This document shows positions 7,438 through 19,669 of a stretch of DNA of 64,000 nt, piece by piece. Every line of letters begins with the position of its first letter. Position 1 is the first letter of the stretch. Under the pieces are notes generated by a model. The model worked only from the letters and a program-made list of their open reading frames with translations, did not search any database and was not told the origin of the DNA. The translations under genes and the position numbers were made by a program. Origin of the DNA: Enterobacter hormaechei subsp. xiangfangensis (lineage in GTDB: Bacteria; Pseudomonadota; Gammaproteobacteria; Enterobacterales; Enterobacteriaceae); assembly GCF_001729785.1 (NCBI RefSeq), contig NZ_CP017183.1, forward strand, positions 2,604,001 to 2,668,000, read 5' to 3'.

Positions 7438-8538
7438 ATGACAGCAACACACGAGGCGGTGAAAACCCGCCACAAGGAGACCTCTCTCATTTTCCCGGTT
7501 CTGGCACTGGCTGTGCTGCTCTTCTGGGGAAGCAGTCAGTCATTGCCAGTGGTTGTGGGGATCAATATTCTGGCTCTGGTGGGTATTTTAACCAGCGCAT
7601 TTAGCGTGGTACGCCATGCGGATGTTTTAGCCCACCGTCTTGGAGAGCCGTATGGGTCATTAATTTTAAGCCTTTCGGTTGTGATTCTTGAAGTCAGTCT
7701 CATTTCCGCATTAATGGCCACCGGCGACGCCGCGCCAACGCTAATGCGCGATACGCTCTATTCCATCATTATGATTGTTACCGGCGGCCTGGTCGGTTTT
7801 TCACTTTTATTAGGTGGTCGCAAATTTGCCACCCAGTACATGAACCTTTTTGGCATTAAACAGTACCTGATTGCCCTGTTCCCGTTGGCGATTATTGTGC
7901 TGGTATTCCCGATGGCGCTGCCGGGTGCAAATTTCACCACCGGCCAGGCGCTGCTGGTGGCGCTGATTTCCGCGGCGATGTACGGCGTGTTCCTGCTGAT
8001 CCAGACCAAAACGCACCAGAGCCTGTTTGTTTACGAGCATGAAGACGACGGTGACGACGATGACCCGCATCACGGTAAGCCGTCGGCTCACAGCAGCGCG
8101 TGGCACACGGTTTGGCTGATCGTGCATCTGATTGCCGTTATTGCGGTCACCAAGATGAATGCGAACCCGCTGGAGGCGCTGTTAACTGAACTGAACGCGC
8201 CGGTCGCCTTTACCGGTTTCCTGGTGGCCCTGTTGATCCTGTCGCCAGAAGGCCTGGGAGCGCTGAAAGCGGTGCTCAATAATCAGGTGCAGCGTGCGAT
8301 GAATCTGTTCTTTGGCTCTGTTCTGGCGACCATCTCCCTTACCGTTCCGGTGGTGACGTTGATTGCCTTTATGACGGGAAATGAATTGCAGTTTGCGCTG
8401 GGTGCGCCAGAGATGATTGTGATGGTGGCATCCTTGCTGCTGTGCCAGATTTCCTTCTCCACCGGCCGCACCAATGTGCTGAACGGCGCGGCGCATATGG
8501 CGCTGTTTATTGCGTATCTGATGACGATATTTGCGTAA
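7438..8538 (+). CDS. chaA: Ca2+/Na+(K+):H+ antiporter ChaA
   Basis: 366 residues, same length as E. coli ChaA and very similar throughout. It is an inner-membrane cation/H+ exchanger of the CaCA superfamily with about eleven hydrophobic segments. The two alpha-repeat motifs are seen as LSVVILEVSLISALM and LLILSPEGLGALKAVLNN, each carrying the conserved acidic residue. An acidic-histidine loop (EHEDDGDDDDPHHG, about residue 205) sits between the halves and may bind cations. The ATG at 7438 has a good TTGGAG Shine-Dalgarno; an in-frame codon five residues upstream is rejected. It ends before a REP-like element and terminator. Confidence 0.96.
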   Translation: MTATHEAVKTRHKETSLIFPVLALAVLLFWGSSQSLPVVVGINILALVGILTSAFSVVRHADVLAHRLGEPYGSLILSLSVVILEVSLISALMATGDAAPTLMRDTLYSIIMIVTGGLVGFSLLLGGRKFATQYMNLFGIKQYLIALFPLAIIVLVFPMALPGANFTTGQALLVALISAAMYGVFLLIQTKTHQSLFVYEHEDDGDDDDPHHGKPSAHSSAWHTVWLIVHLIAVIAVTKMNANPLEALLTELNAPVAFTGFLVALLILSPEGLGALKAVLNNQVQRAMNLFFGSVLATISLTVPVVTLIAFMTGNELQFALGAPEMIVMVASLLLCQISFSTGRTNVLNGAAHMALFIAYLMTIFA

Positions 8539-8550
8539 TTTTTTTGCGGG

Positions 8551-8612
8551 GTGGTGCTGCGCTTACCCGGCCTACAAAACCCGTAGGCCCGCGCAAGCGT
8601 AGCGCCGCCGGG
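8551..8612. repeat. REP-like palindromic element
   Basis: Imperfect inverted repeat of the enterobacterial REP type (CGCTTACCCGGCCTAC facing GTAGGCCCGCGCAAGCG), placed between the convergent 3' ends of chaA and kdsA as is usual for REP/BIME elements. In E. coli this spot holds ldr/rdl toxin-antitoxin copies; none is seen here. Confidence 0.75.
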
Positions 8613-8618
8613 CAAAGA

Positions 8619-8643
8619 AAAACCCGCCGAAGCGGGTTTTTTT
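8619..8643. terminator. bidirectional terminator between chaA and kdsA
   Basis: AACCCGC-CGAA-GCGGGTT followed by a T run on the plus strand and preceded by an A-rich stretch that serves as the T run on the minus strand. It can end both chaA and the hemA-kdsA operon. Confidence 0.88.
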
Positions 8644-8644
8644 A

Positions 8645-9508
<864 letters not shown>

Positions 9509-9535
9509 TTATTCAGGTGTGAATCGGAATTAAGA

Positions 9536-10345
9536 TTAATGCAGTGTAATGTGTTTATGCGCGATCGCGTTGATCTGCGCGCGGATCATCTCGCTGATCG
9601 GGTCTTCCGGACATTGTTCGACGAAATAATTTAAATCATTCAGCGCCACGTGCTCGCAGTCGAGCTGCGCATAAATCAGGCCGCGGTCGCGGATTTCGTA
9701 CGGATCTTCCGGATTGAACTGCAACAGCACTTCGCTTGCGCGCAGGGCCAGCTCCATCTGACGCTCTTCCATCAGCGCAGACTTCAGCGTATCCAGGAGC
9801 TTGCGGATCACTTCGGCGTTATCGGCTTCATCGAGATCTTCATTGAACAGCTCAGCTATCGGGCTGATGTTGCCTTTCAGCCAGACATCCAGCGTATGCT
9901 CATCCAGCGTGTCGCCGTTAAACGGATTGATTAACCACATCTCACCGTCCAGCCACTCCGCCCGCAAAATCATCTGCGTCGGGAAAATGACCGGCACCAG
10001 TGGAATCTCCAGCTCGTGCGCAACCCACAGTAAAATGGCGCCCAACGCGACGGCGCTGCCCTGACGATTTTTCAACACCTGGTCCAGCCACAGTGCGTCA
10101 GACAGGCGGTACACGCCTCGCGTGTCGCAGAAACCCCATTCGCCGTAGAAAAGCTCAATCAGCTTCTCTAATTGCCAGTCCTGCGGACGTGCCTGATTGA
10201 TCTCTTCGCGCGCCAGGCTGACCAGATTCTCCAGTTCAGCGTAAACGTACTGTGACGTAAAATCGTCGCGGATCATCTCTGAAATCAGGATCATACCATC
10301 GCAGAGCGGCACTTTGTTAAATTCGAAATCGGCTAAGGACCTCAT
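9536..10345 (-). CDS. sirB1: SirB1 (transglutaminase-like/TPR family protein)
   Basis: 269 residues, same length as E. coli SirB1 (YchA). It consists of a transglutaminase-like N-terminal domain (about 40-190) and a TPR-like C-terminal region (about 195-265). No catalytic function is established. The family was named from a weak effect on Salmonella sirC expression, which may be indirect. It starts three bases after sirB2 and is part of the hemA operon. Confidence 0.93.
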   Translation of the reverse strand: MRSLADFEFNKVPLCDGMILISEMIRDDFTSQYVYAELENLVSLAREEINQARPQDWQLEKLIELFYGEWGFCDTRGVYRLSDALWLDQVLKNRQGSAVALGAILLWVAHELEIPLVPVIFPTQMILRAEWLDGEMWLINPFNGDTLDEHTLDVWLKGNISPIAELFNEDLDEADNAEVIRKLLDTLKSALMEERQMELALRASEVLLQFNPEDPYEIRDRGLIYAQLDCEHVALNDLNYFVEQCPEDPISEMIRAQINAIAHKHITLH

Positions 10346-10348
10346 GAC

Positions 10349-10741
10349 TTACCCCAGTAACGGTATTCTTGTGGTGGCGAGTTTAATGATGATGTACAGC
10401 ACCACCAGACCCAGCAAAAAGGCGATAAACCCTGTCTGCTGGCTGCGCGGACGATGACGCCCAAGCGCGATAAAACCCAAAACGATGTAGATGATAACGC
10501 CAAACAGCTTTTCAGTCAGCCATGCGCCTTTATCAGTAAATGGCAGATAGCCGGTCTTCCACATTAACCCGGCTCCGGAAAGGAACAGCACCGTGTCGAT
10601 ACAGTGCGGGGCGATGCGTACCCAGCGGGCGTTAATCAGCGGATTGTTGTTGTAGCGCCACCAGTAGCGGGCAATAAAAAAGCCAATGGTCAGGGCAACG
10701 GAAACCAGGTGAACGGAGATCAGCAGCGTAAACAGGCTCAT
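10349..10741 (-). CDS. sirB2: SirB2 inner-membrane protein
   Basis: 130 residues with four hydrophobic segments (LFTLLISVHLVSVALTIGFF near the start, then about 45-65, 75-95 and 105-125), SirB2/YchQ family. The function is unknown. Its ATG overlaps the prmC stop by four bases (ATGA), showing translational coupling within the operon. Confidence 0.93.
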   Translation of the reverse strand: MSLFTLLISVHLVSVALTIGFFIARYWWRYNNNPLINARWVRIAPHCIDTVLFLSGAGLMWKTGYLPFTDKGAWLTEKLFGVIIYIVLGFIALGRHRPRSQQTGFIAFLLGLVVLYIIIKLATTRIPLLG

Positions 10742-11568
10742 GACCGCTGCCCCAGCGTCAGACGTTCATTGCCGCCGTAATCCCGGCAGGTTTCCACGGC
10801 AGCGTATCCGGCATGCGTAAACAGCGCTCGCACCGCCTCTCCCTGCGTCCAGCCATGTTCCACCAGCAGCCAGCCACCGGGAAGCAAATGTTGCCGTGAC
10901 GTTGTCACAATGTGATCGAGATCCGCAAGTCCCTGATTCGCAGCGACCAGCGCGGTCAAGGGTTCAAAACGCACGTCCCCCTGCGCGAGATGCGGATCGT
11001 CTTCGTCGATGTAGGGCGGATTGCTGACAACCATTTCAAACATGCGGCTTTCAAGCGCGGCAAACCAGCTGCTTTGCAGAACGGAAACATTGTTCAGCCC
11101 CAGCCGTTCAACGTTGCGCCGCGCGAGGGCGACCGCATCAGGCATCACGTCTACCGCCGTCACGGTGCAGTCTGGCCGCTCGCTGGCAAGCGCCAGCGCA
11201 ATCGCCCCGGTGCCGGTGCCGAGATCGAGGATCTGACACGGCTGCGCCGGTAACCGCGCCAGCGCCTGCTCCACCAGACACTCGGTGTCCGGGCGCGGGA
11301 TCAGCGTGGCCGCTGAGACGTACAGTGGAAGGGACCAGAACTCGCGCTCGCCAACCAGATGCGCCACCGGCTCGCCGGTTTTACGGCGGGCAAGCAGCGT
11401 CTCCAGCTGCGATTGCTGTTCAGCGGTCAGCGCGGTTTCGCCGAAAGCCAGCAGATACGTGCGGGCTTTACCCGTCACATGCTCAAGCAGAATTTCGGCG
11501 TCACGCTTCGGGCTTTCACTTGCGGAAAGCTCACTGGCGGCATGGCGTAACCAGCGCTGAAAATCCAT
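10738..11568 (-). CDS. prmC: release factor glutamine methyltransferase PrmC
   Basis: 276 residues. It methylates the GGQ glutamine of release factors RF1 and RF2. It has an N-terminal helical domain (1-80), then a Rossmann methyltransferase with the SAM motif ILDLGTGTGAIALALA and the NPPY motif (VVSNPPYIDEDDPH) that positions the target glutamine. It overlaps the stop of prfA, which encodes one of its substrates, by a single base (TAATG), a conserved coupling in enterobacteria. Confidence 0.97.
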   Translation of the reverse strand: MDFQRWLRHAASELSASESPKRDAEILLEHVTGKARTYLLAFGETALTAEQQSQLETLLARRKTGEPVAHLVGEREFWSLPLYVSAATLIPRPDTECLVEQALARLPAQPCQILDLGTGTGAIALALASERPDCTVTAVDVMPDAVALARRNVERLGLNNVSVLQSSWFAALESRMFEMVVSNPPYIDEDDPHLAQGDVRFEPLTALVAANQGLADLDHIVTTSRQHLLPGGWLLVEHGWTQGEAVRALFTHAGYAAVETCRDYGGNERLTLGQRS

Positions 11569-12650
11569 TAATCCTGCTCGGACAGTGCCGCCAGCTGGTC
11601 GGCCTGGTATTCCTGCACGATAGGCTCAATCAGCATATCGAGCTTGCCTTCCATTGCCTCATCCAGACGGTAGAGCGTCAGGTTGATGCGATGGTCGGTT
11701 ACGCGCCCCTGCGGGAAGTTATAGGTGCGGTTACGATCGCTACGGTCGCCGCTGCCCAGCAGGTTACGGCGGGTAGAGGCTTCCGCCTGCTGGCGTTTCG
11801 CCATTTCCGCCGCGTGGATACGGGCGCCCAGCACGGATAACGCCTTAGCTTTGTTCTTGTGCTGGGAACGTTCATCCTGACACTCAACCACAATCCCGGT
11901 GGGCAGGTGAGTAATACGGATAGCGGAGTCGGTGGTGTTAACGTGCTGACCACCTGCCCCTGAAGAGCGGAAGGTGTCGATGCGCAGATCCGCCGGGTTG
12001 ATATCCGGCAGTTCCGCTTCCGGCAGCTCCGGCATCACCGCCACCGTACAGGCCGAGGTATGAATGCGCCCCTGCGATTCCGTCGCAGGCACGCGCTGCA
12101 CGCGGTGGCCGCCGGATTCAAATTTCAGTCGACCGTACACGCCGTCACCGCTGATTTTGGCGATAACCTCTTTGTAGCCGCCATGCTCGCCTTCGTTGGC
12201 GCTCATGATCTCCACGCGCCAGCGACGGGATTCGGCATAACGGCTGTACATACGGAACAGATCCCCGGCGAACAGCGCCGCTTCGTCGCCGCCGGTACCG
12301 GCGCGGACTTCCACAAAGGCGTTACGCTCATCGTCCGGATCTTTCGGCAGCAGAAGCACCTGAAGCTGCTGCTCCATCTCTTCTGAACGCGCTTTCGCAT
12401 CCTGTAACTCTTCCTGCGCCATCTCGCGCATCTCAGGATCGTCGAGCATCATCTGCGCGGTTTCGATATCTTCCTGGACCTGTCGCCAGTCGGTAAAGCA
12501 TTTTGAAACATCACTTAACTGCGCGTATTCACGCGACAGCGCGCGAAAACGTTCCTGGTCGGCAATGGTCCCGGCATCGCCGAGCAGCGCCTGGACTTCT
12601 TCATGGCGCTCGTGCAGAGCTTCCAGTTTAGCGACGATAGAAGGCTTCAT
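11568..12650 (-). CDS. prfA: peptide chain release factor 1
   Basis: 360 residues. RF1 recognises UAA and UAG stop codons and triggers peptide release. The codon-recognition tripeptide PAT is seen in [15 protein letters not shown] and the catalytic GGQ in [15 protein letters not shown]. The coiled N-terminal domain (about 1-100) is normal. It lies 41 bases downstream of hemA and couples to prmC. Confidence 0.98.
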   Translation of the reverse strand: MKPSIVAKLEALHERHEEVQALLGDAGTIADQERFRALSREYAQLSDVSKCFTDWRQVQEDIETAQMMLDDPEMREMAQEELQDAKARSEEMEQQLQVLLLPKDPDDERNAFVEVRAGTGGDEAALFAGDLFRMYSRYAESRRWRVEIMSANEGEHGGYKEVIAKISGDGVYGRLKFESGGHRVQRVPATESQGRIHTSACTVAVMPELPEAELPDINPADLRIDTFRSSGAGGQHVNTTDSAIRITHLPTGIVVECQDERSQHKNKAKALSVLGARIHAAEMAKRQQAEASTRRNLLGSGDRSDRNRTYNFPQGRVTDHRINLTLYRLDEAMEGKLDMLIEPIVQEYQADQLAALSEQD

Positions 12651-12691
12651 AGGCGTAAATGCACCTTGTCTTAGAAAATGGGTATAGGGCG

Positions 12692-13948
12692 CTATTCCAG
12701 CCCGAGGCTGTTGCGCAGAATTGTCAGGCGTTCATCGTCCCCGTCACGGGCAGCCTGCTGAAGAGATTTGGTTGGGGCATGGATCAGGCGGTTGGTCAGT
12801 TTCCAGGCCAGATCCTGCATAATCGCCTGCGCGTCGCCGCCCTGTTCAAGGGCCGCTAACGCTTTGGCCGTCAGGTCATCACGCACCTGCTCCGCCTGAC
12901 CGCGGTATTCGCGGATGGTCTCGCTGACGCTTTGCGCGCGCAGCCAGGCCATAAATTCGCTGGTTTCCTGCTCAACGATAGTTTCCGCCTGCACAGCCGC
13001 CGCCTTACGCTGGGCAAGGTTGTGCGAAATGATGCTTTGCAGGTCATCCACGCTGTACAGGTAGGCGTTCGCCAGTTTGCCCACTTCCGGTTCGACATCA
13101 CGCGGAACGGCGATATCCACCAGCAGCATCGGCTGATTGCGGCGGGATTTCAGCGCACGCTCGACCATCCCTTTCCCGATAATCGGCAGCGGGCTGGCGG
13201 TAGAGCTGATAATAATGTCCGCCTCTTTCAGACGTTCATCGATGTGGCTCAACGCAATCACCTCAGCGCCCACTTCATCTGCCAGCACCTGTGCACGTTC
13301 GCGGGTGCGGTTGGCGATGATCATCTTCTTCACCTTGTGTTCGCGAAGATGGCGCGCCACCAGCTCGATGGTTTCGCCCGCCCCCACCAGCAGTACGGTG
13401 ACGGTCGACAGCGATTCGAAGATTTGACGGGCAAGGGTACAGGCCGCGAAAGCAACCGAAACCGCACTGGCGCCAATGTCGGTTTCGGTTCGCACACGCT
13501 TCGCCACGGAGAATGACTTCTGGAACATTCGTTCAAGTTCGCTGGCTTTCAGATGCCCTTTCTGGGAATCCGCGAAGGCTTTTTTCACCTGGCCGAGGAT
13601 CTGCGGCTCGCCCAGCACCAGCGAATCCAGACCGCTGGCCACGCGCATCAGATGGCTGACCGCATCGTTATCCTGATGCCAGTACAGGCTGTTGCGCAGC
13701 TCTTCTTCGTTGAGGTTGTGGTAGTCACATAGCCAGCGGATCAGAGCCTCGTGAAGGTTGTCCTGCTCCTCCACGCTTAAATAGAGCTCGGTACGGTTGC
13801 ACGTCGACAGCACCACGCCACCCTGCACCATCGGCTGTGCAAGCAGGCTGTCCAGCGCCAGGTCGAGCGTATCCGGCGAAAACGTAACGCGTTCTCGCAG
13901 TGAAACCGGGGCCGTTTTGTGGTTAATACCGAGTGCTAATAGGGTCAT
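12692..13948 (-). CDS. hemA: glutamyl-tRNA reductase
   Basis: 418 residues. It converts glutamyl-tRNA(Glu) to glutamate-1-semialdehyde, the first committed step of tetrapyrrole synthesis. The catalytic cysteine is Cys50 in [17 protein letters not shown]-binding features ([16 protein letters not shown]) follow, with the dimerisation helix at the C-terminus. The N-terminus ([14 protein letters not shown]) carries the hydrophobic region that mediates regulated proteolysis by Lon/ClpAP in enterics. It is divergent from lolB and is the first gene of a six-gene operon running to kdsA. Confidence 0.98.
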   Translation of the reverse strand: MTLLALGINHKTAPVSLRERVTFSPDTLDLALDSLLAQPMVQGGVVLSTCNRTELYLSVEEQDNLHEALIRWLCDYHNLNEEELRNSLYWHQDNDAVSHLMRVASGLDSLVLGEPQILGQVKKAFADSQKGHLKASELERMFQKSFSVAKRVRTETDIGASAVSVAFAACTLARQIFESLSTVTVLLVGAGETIELVARHLREHKVKKMIIANRTRERAQVLADEVGAEVIALSHIDERLKEADIIISSTASPLPIIGKGMVERALKSRRNQPMLLVDIAVPRDVEPEVGKLANAYLYSVDDLQSIISHNLAQRKAAAVQAETIVEQETSEFMAWLRAQSVSETIREYRGQAEQVRDDLTAKALAALEQGGDAQAIMQDLAWKLTNRLIHAPTKSLQQAARDGDDERLTILRNSLGLE

Positions 13949-14149
13949 GTTGAGCGGGAGTAGTACCAGCGTTAATAAGGTTAGCAGGACGCATCATACA
14001 GGATGCGCGAGATCAATAAAAGAGACTGCCCCCTTTCGGAGTAATAGCTTACGCCACGCTTTGAGATAATTTGAACGTAGACGGTGGCACCCTTCAACGC
14101 TAGCATTAACAGTTATAACTGCAACGTATCTCAAGGATTTGTCATCATT

Positions 14150-14761
14150 ATGACCCGAATGATTCGCCTGCTGCCTCTGGCGGCCCTGGTTCTGACCGCC
14201 TGTTCCGTTCATCAGCCGAAAGGCCCGGGCAAAAGCCCTGACTCACCGCAGTGGCGCCAGCACCAGCAGGACGTGCTGAAATTAAGCCAGTATCAGACCC
14301 GCGGTGCATTTGCTTATCTCTCTGACGAGCAAAAAGTTTACGCTCGCTTCTTCTGGCAGCAAACGGGTCAGGACAACTATCGCCTGCTGCTGCTGAACCC
14401 GCTGGGCAGCACCGAACTGGAGCTGAACGCGAAGCCTGGCGAAGCGCAGATTACCGATAACAAAGGCCAGCACTACACGGCAACCGACGCCGAAGAGATG
14501 ATTGGCAAGCTGACCGGGATGCCGATTCCGCTCAATAGTCTGCGCCAGTGGATCCTTGGCCTGCCGGGTGACGCAACCGACTACACGCTCGACGATCAAT
14601 ACCGTCTGAGCCAGGTAAATTACACTCAGGGCGGTAAAACCTGGAAAGTGGTGTACAGCGCGTATGACAGCAAGACTCAACCGTCGCTGCCGTCCAATAT
14701 GGAGCTGACGCAGGGTAGCCAGCGTATCAAGCTGAAAATGGACAACTGGATCGTTAAATGA
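14150..14761 (+). CDS. lolB: outer-membrane lipoprotein insertase LolB
   Basis: 203 residues. LolB receives lipoproteins from LolA and inserts them in the outer membrane. The signal peptide ends with a lipobox LTAC, giving the lipidated Cys18. Serine, not aspartate, follows it, consistent with outer-membrane sorting. The rest tracks E. coli LolB to [11 protein letters not shown] 14150 is chosen to give a normal short signal peptide; the frame stays open upstream to a GTG at 14084, which would add 22 uncharacteristic residues. The AAGGA upstream is a little far (about 12 bases). Its stop overlaps the ispE start. Confidence 0.95.
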   Translation: MTRMIRLLPLAALVLTACSVHQPKGPGKSPDSPQWRQHQQDVLKLSQYQTRGAFAYLSDEQKVYARFFWQQTGQDNYRLLLLNPLGSTELELNAKPGEAQITDNKGQHYTATDAEEMIGKLTGMPIPLNSLRQWILGLPGDATDYTLDDQYRLSQVNYTQGGKTWKVVYSAYDSKTQPSLPSNMELTQGSQRIKLKMDNWIVK

Positions 14762-15627
14762 TGACCCACTGGCCCTCTCCCGCAAAACTGAACCTGTTTC
14801 TCTACATCACCGGACAGCGCGCTGACGGCTATCACACCCTGCAAACGCTGTTTCAGTTTGTCGATTACGGCGACACGATCTCCATCGAACCGCGTCAGGA
14901 CGGGCAGATTCACCTGCTGACGCCGGTCGACGGCGTGGCGCATGAGGATAACCTGATCGTGCGCGCTGCTCGCCTTCTGATGAAAACGGCGTCGTCGTCG
15001 GGTCGTCTGCCAGCGGGAAGCGGTGCGGATATCCGTATCGACAAACGCCTGCCAATGGGCGGCGGTCTTGGTGGCGGTTCATCGAACGCCGCGACCGTAC
15101 TGGTGGCGCTTAACCACCTCTGGGACTGCGGTCTGACGACGGACGAACTGGCAGCGTTAGGATTGACGCTGGGCGCCGATGTACCGGTGTTTGTGCGCGG
15201 CCACGCGGCGTTCGCTGAAGGTGTCGGTGAAATCCTCACGCCGGTCGATCCGCCGGAAAAATGGTATCTGATCGTTCACCCTGGCGTGAGCATTCCTACC
15301 CCGGTCATCTTTAAAGATCCTGACCTGAAAAGAAATACCCCGGTACGGTCAATAAAAACGTTATTAAATTGTGAATTCAGCAACGATTGCGAGGATATCG
15401 CAAGAAAACGTTTTCGCGAGGTTGATGCGGTGCTTTCCTGGCTGTTAGAATACGCGCCGTCGCGCCTGACCGGTACAGGGGCCTGTGTCTTTGCTGAATT
15501 TGACACCGAAACCGCCGCCCGTCAGGTGCTTGAGCAAGCGCCGGTTTGGCTGCATGGTTTTGTAGCGCGCGGGATGAACATCTCCCCCCTACAGCAGGCC
15601 ATTCTGGCGCAGACTGAGTTTCGGTGA
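14758..15627 (+). CDS. ispE: 4-(cytidine-5'-diphospho)-2-C-methyl-D-erythritol kinase
   Basis: 289 residues, GHMP kinase of the MEP isoprenoid pathway that phosphorylates CDP-methylerythritol. It shows the N-terminal substrate motif [20 protein letters not shown], the ATP-binding glycine loop [15 protein letters not shown], and the C-terminal GHMP motif [12 protein letters not shown]. Two consecutive ATGs (14758 and 14761) overlap the lolB stop; either could start. This arrangement couples it to lolB. The protein is a few residues longer at the C-terminus than in E. coli. Confidence 0.97.
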   Translation: MMTHWPSPAKLNLFLYITGQRADGYHTLQTLFQFVDYGDTISIEPRQDGQIHLLTPVDGVAHEDNLIVRAARLLMKTASSSGRLPAGSGADIRIDKRLPMGGGLGGGSSNAATVLVALNHLWDCGLTTDELAALGLTLGADVPVFVRGHAAFAEGVGEILTPVDPPEKWYLIVHPGVSIPTPVIFKDPDLKRNTPVRSIKTLLNCEFSNDCEDIARKRFREVDAVLSWLLEYAPSRLTGTGACVFAEFDTETAARQVLEQAPVWLHGFVARGMNISPLQQAILAQTEFR

Positions 15628-15677
15628 CAACGTCACCCTGTTCCAGACGTTGCATCGCGCTCTTTAATACACCGCCT

Positions 15678-16700
<1,023 letters not shown>

Positions 16701-16712
16701 TCGAACACGGCC

Positions 16713-16739
16713 AAAAAACCCGCTGCGGCGGGTTTTTTT
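16713..16739 (+). terminator. prs terminator
   Basis: A-tract, CCCGC-TGCG-GCGGG stem and seven Ts, 12 bases after the prs stop: a classic intrinsic terminator. Confidence 0.92.
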
Positions 16740-16824
16740 GTTTATAGTATTTATTTGTATGACTTATGCCTCCTTCACCTGCCATTCATATGACAGATGA
16801 TGCGCACACGGATGATAGATAATT

Positions 16825-18504
16825 GTGAAAAAAGTAACCTCCTCACATGTTCTGCCCTTTCGCGCCCTCATCGACGCCTGCTGGAAAGAGAAATACACGT
16901 CGTCACGCTTTGTTCGTGACCTGATAGCCGGGATCACCGTCGGGATTATTGCCATCCCGCTGGCGATGGCGCTGGCGATTGGTAGCGGCGTCGCGCCGCA
17001 GTACGGGCTGTACACCTCGGCCGTTGCGGGGATTGTGATTGCGCTGACGGGCGGGTCCCGCTTCAGCGTCTCCGGCCCGACGGCCGCCTTTGTGGTGATC
17101 CTCTACCCGGTTTCCCAACAGTTTGGTCTGGCAGGCCTGCTGGTTGCCACCCTGATGTCCGGCATCTTTTTAATTCTGTTTGGTCTGGCCCGCTTTGGTC
17201 GCCTGATTGAATATATTCCCCTTTCCGTAACGCTGGGGTTCACCTCGGGGATTGGGATTACCATCGGGACCATGCAGATTAAGGATTTCCTCGGCCTGCA
17301 AATGGCCCATGTTCCGGAGCACTATTTACAGAAAGTGGGCGCGCTGTTTATGGCGTTGCCGACGGCCAACCTGGGCGATGCGGCCATTGGCATCGTTACC
17401 CTCGGCACACTCATCGTCTGGCCTCGCTTAGGCATTCGTCTCCCGGGCCATCTGCCCGCTCTGCTGCTGGGCTGCGCGGTGATGGGCGCCGTCAACCTGC
17501 TCGGTGGACAGGTCGCCACCATTGGCTCCCAGTTCCACTATGTTCTGGCGGACGGCTCACAGGGCAGCGGCATTCCGCAGCTGCTGCCGCAGCTGGTTCT
17601 GCCGTGGGACATGCCGGGCTCCAGCTTCACCCTGAGCTGGGATTCCCTTCGCGCTCTGCTGCCCGCTGCATTCTCCATGGCAATGCTGGGCGCGATTGAA
17701 TCTCTACTGTGCGCCGTTGTGCTCGACGGCATGACCGGCACTAAGCATAAAGCCAATAGCGAGCTGGTCGGCCAGGGCTTAGGGAACATCGTTGCACCGT
17801 TCTTCGGCGGTATTACGGCTACGGCTGCGATTGCCCGTTCCGCCGCGAACGTACGTGCGGGCGCGACATCACCGGTTTCGGCGGTCATTCACTCCCTGCT
17901 GGTGATCATGGCGCTGCTGATCCTTGCCCCGCTGCTTTCATGGCTTCCGCTCTCTGCCATGGCTGCGTTGCTGCTGATGGTGGCCTGGAACATGAGTGAG
18001 GCGCATAAGGTGGTTAACCTGCTGCGCCGCGCGCCGAAAGACGACATTATCGTGATGCTGATCTGCATGTCGCTGACCGTGCTGTTCGATATGGTTATCG
18101 CTATCAGCGTCGGCATAGTGCTGGCCTCGCTGCTGTTTATGCGCCGCATCGCGCAGATGACGCGTCTCTCCCCGGTTAACGTTGAGGTGCCTGACGATGT
18201 GCTGGTGCTGCGCGTGATTGGTCCGCTGTTCTTCGCCGCAGCGGAAGGTTTGTTCAGCGATCTGGAATCCCGCATCGCGGGCAAACGGATTGTGGTGCTG
18301 AAGTGGGATGCCGTCCCGGTGCTGGATGCCGGCGGTCTGGATGCCTTCCAGCGCTTTGTTGCCCGCCTGCCGGAAGGCTGCGAGCTGCGGATAAGTAACC
18401 TCGAATTCCAGCCCCTGCGCACCATGGCGCGCGCAGGCGTGCAGCCGATCCCTGGCCGATTGTCCTTCTACCCTAACCGTGAAGCTGCATTAGCGGATCT
18501 GTGA
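16825..18504 (+). CDS. dauA: C4-dicarboxylate (succinate) transporter DauA, SLC26/SulP family
   Basis: 559 residues. The membrane domain (about 30-430) has the SulP fold signature regions ([37 protein letters not shown]). A cytoplasmic STAS domain follows (about 440-550, with [18 protein letters not shown]). E. coli DauA (YchM) takes up succinate at acidic pH and was reported to bind acyl carrier protein through STAS. The start is a GTG with a weak Shine-Dalgarno, supported by alignment to the E. coli N-terminus ([19 protein letters not shown]). Its 3' end overlaps the convergent MerR-type gene by 15 bases. Confidence 0.95.
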   Translation: MKKVTSSHVLPFRALIDACWKEKYTSSRFVRDLIAGITVGIIAIPLAMALAIGSGVAPQYGLYTSAVAGIVIALTGGSRFSVSGPTAAFVVILYPVSQQFGLAGLLVATLMSGIFLILFGLARFGRLIEYIPLSVTLGFTSGIGITIGTMQIKDFLGLQMAHVPEHYLQKVGALFMALPTANLGDAAIGIVTLGTLIVWPRLGIRLPGHLPALLLGCAVMGAVNLLGGQVATIGSQFHYVLADGSQGSGIPQLLPQLVLPWDMPGSSFTLSWDSLRALLPAAFSMAMLGAIESLLCAVVLDGMTGTKHKANSELVGQGLGNIVAPFFGGITATAAIARSAANVRAGATSPVSAVIHSLLVIMALLILAPLLSWLPLSAMAALLLMVAWNMSEAHKVVNLLRRAPKDDIIVMLICMSLTVLFDMVIAISVGIVLASLLFMRRIAQMTRLSPVNVEVPDDVLVLRVIGPLFFAAAEGLFSDLESRIAGKRIVVLKWDAVPVLDAGGLDAFQRFVARLPEGCELRISNLEFQPLRTMARAGVQPIPGRLSFYPNREAALADL

Positions 18505-19548
18505 GTCATCTGATGCAGAGACGCGTCTTTGCATCATCACCCCGATCGCCTGCTGGAGCCATTCAAGCACGGCAGGCGTCATCCACGTGCCTTTCATCAG
18601 ATGCGGCTCCTGCTGCATGGCGAGGCGAAATTTTTGCTGGGTCTGCGGGTTTGTTCCCGCATAGGACTGGAATAAAACCAGCCACTTTTCTGCCAGCTTT
18701 TGCGCATCGTCAGAAGCGGGACTGAGATTATCTCGCTGCGCCTGATGCAGCTTCGCCACCAGCGGCGGCCACTCCATCATCCGGTCAAAGTAGTGCGCCC
18801 GGGTAAAGGCCATCTCTTCGGCAGTGAGATATTTCTCCCAGATGCTGAGCTTTGATTCGGCAAACGCCCGCGTGATGTAATCAGTTATCTCCGGCGTAAT
18901 GCCGGTTTGCTCCTGCATCTGCGGCTCCACGCTGTGCATCTCGTTCAGGCGGGTCAAAAATTCCGGTTTGCCTGCGGTATCCTGCTCCAGGCGTTCCATC
19001 CACCGTGAAGCCAAATCGGTCGCCCGCGCGTCCGTGACGCTGACGTTCTGTTCCAGCAAGTGTTTAACCTCCCTCACCAGCCCCGACCAGATATCCGCCA
19101 GCGCCTCTTTCTCTACCGCAAACGGCAGTTGCTGCAACTCTTCTTTGCTAAACCAGCGATCGTACATATTCATTAACTCCAGAGTCTGTAGCCAGGATTC
19201 CAGATCCGGCGTCGCATCGTCGGTCAGCCCGGTACGCAATTCCACCAGCCGGTTGCGCAGCGTATGGATACTACGCAGTTGCTTGTCCAGCAGAGTGATT
19301 TGCCCGTCGAGTAATTCGGCTAATGACAGCGAACGCTGTTTCAGAAAATCCCTGATTTCGGCAAGCTCCAGCCCGGCTTTTGCCAGCGTCTGGATCATAT
19401 GCAGACGCTGCACATCCGCCAGGTTATAAAGCCGGTAGCCTGCCGCGCTTCTGGCAGAAGGTAACAACAGCCCTGTTTGCTCGTAGTGATGCAAAGTCCG
19501 CACGGTGATCCCGGCACGTTTCGCCAGTTCTCCCACCTGTATCAACAT
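18490..19548 (-). CDS. MerR-family regulator with long TipAS-like C-terminal domain
   Basis: 352 residues. The N-terminal MerR winged helix (1-70) reads [20 protein letters not shown] and [14 protein letters not shown], followed by a dimerisation coil (about 80-120). The C-terminal part is a long helical region in which a TipAS-like fold is plausible (about 215-270, [17 protein letters not shown]). TipAS domains sense bulky antibiotics or peptides, but the ligand here is unknown. It likely controls itself through the operator at 19579-19609. No target gene lies next to it: dauA converges on it with a 15-base overlap. Confidence 0.86.
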   Translation of the reverse strand: MLIQVGELAKRAGITVRTLHHYEQTGLLLPSARSAAGYRLYNLADVQRLHMIQTLAKAGLELAEIRDFLKQRSLSLAELLDGQITLLDKQLRSIHTLRNRLVELRTGLTDDATPDLESWLQTLELMNMYDRWFSKEELQQLPFAVEKEALADIWSGLVREVKHLLEQNVSVTDARATDLASRWMERLEQDTAGKPEFLTRLNEMHSVEPQMQEQTGITPEITDYITRAFAESKLSIWEKYLTAEEMAFTRAHYFDRMMEWPPLVAKLHQAQRDNLSPASDDAQKLAEKWLVLFQSYAGTNPQTQQKFRLAMQQEPHLMKGTWMTPAVLEWLQQAIGVMMQRRVSASDDSQIR

Positions 19549-19578
19549 AACGGCTCCTTTTGTTCTGCCAGTGTCGTT

Positions 19579-19609
19579 ACTCTGAAGCCTTACGTTACGT
19601 GAGGGTCAA
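19579..19609 (-). promoter_or_regulatory. MerR-type promoter/operator with 19-base spacer
   Basis: The minus strand reads TTGACC, 19 bases, CAGAGT. The spacer region contains the near-perfect inverted repeat CCTCACGT-A-ACGTAAGG. The over-long spacer with a centred palindrome is the hallmark of MerR activators. From memory the arrangement and half-site resemble the Streptomyces tipA promoter (TTGCAC, CCTCACGTCACGTGAGG, CAGCGT). It lies 31 bases before the start of the TipA-like gene. Confidence 0.82.
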
Positions 19610-19620
19610 TGCGTCATGCA

Positions 19621-19650
19621 AAAAAAAAACGACTTCAGATGAAGTCGTTT
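19621..19650 (-). terminator. ychH terminator
   Basis: On the minus strand ACGACTTC-ATCT-GAAGTCGT is followed by a run of nine Ts, downstream of the ychH stop at 19670. Confidence 0.9.
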
Positions 19651-19669
19651 CGGTGTTCTTTATGGGGCA

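Noticed and set aside
8551..8643. Possible CRISPR-like repeat between chaA and kdsA
   Set aside because: Only one REP-type palindrome plus a terminator; no regularly spaced repeats anywhere in the window.
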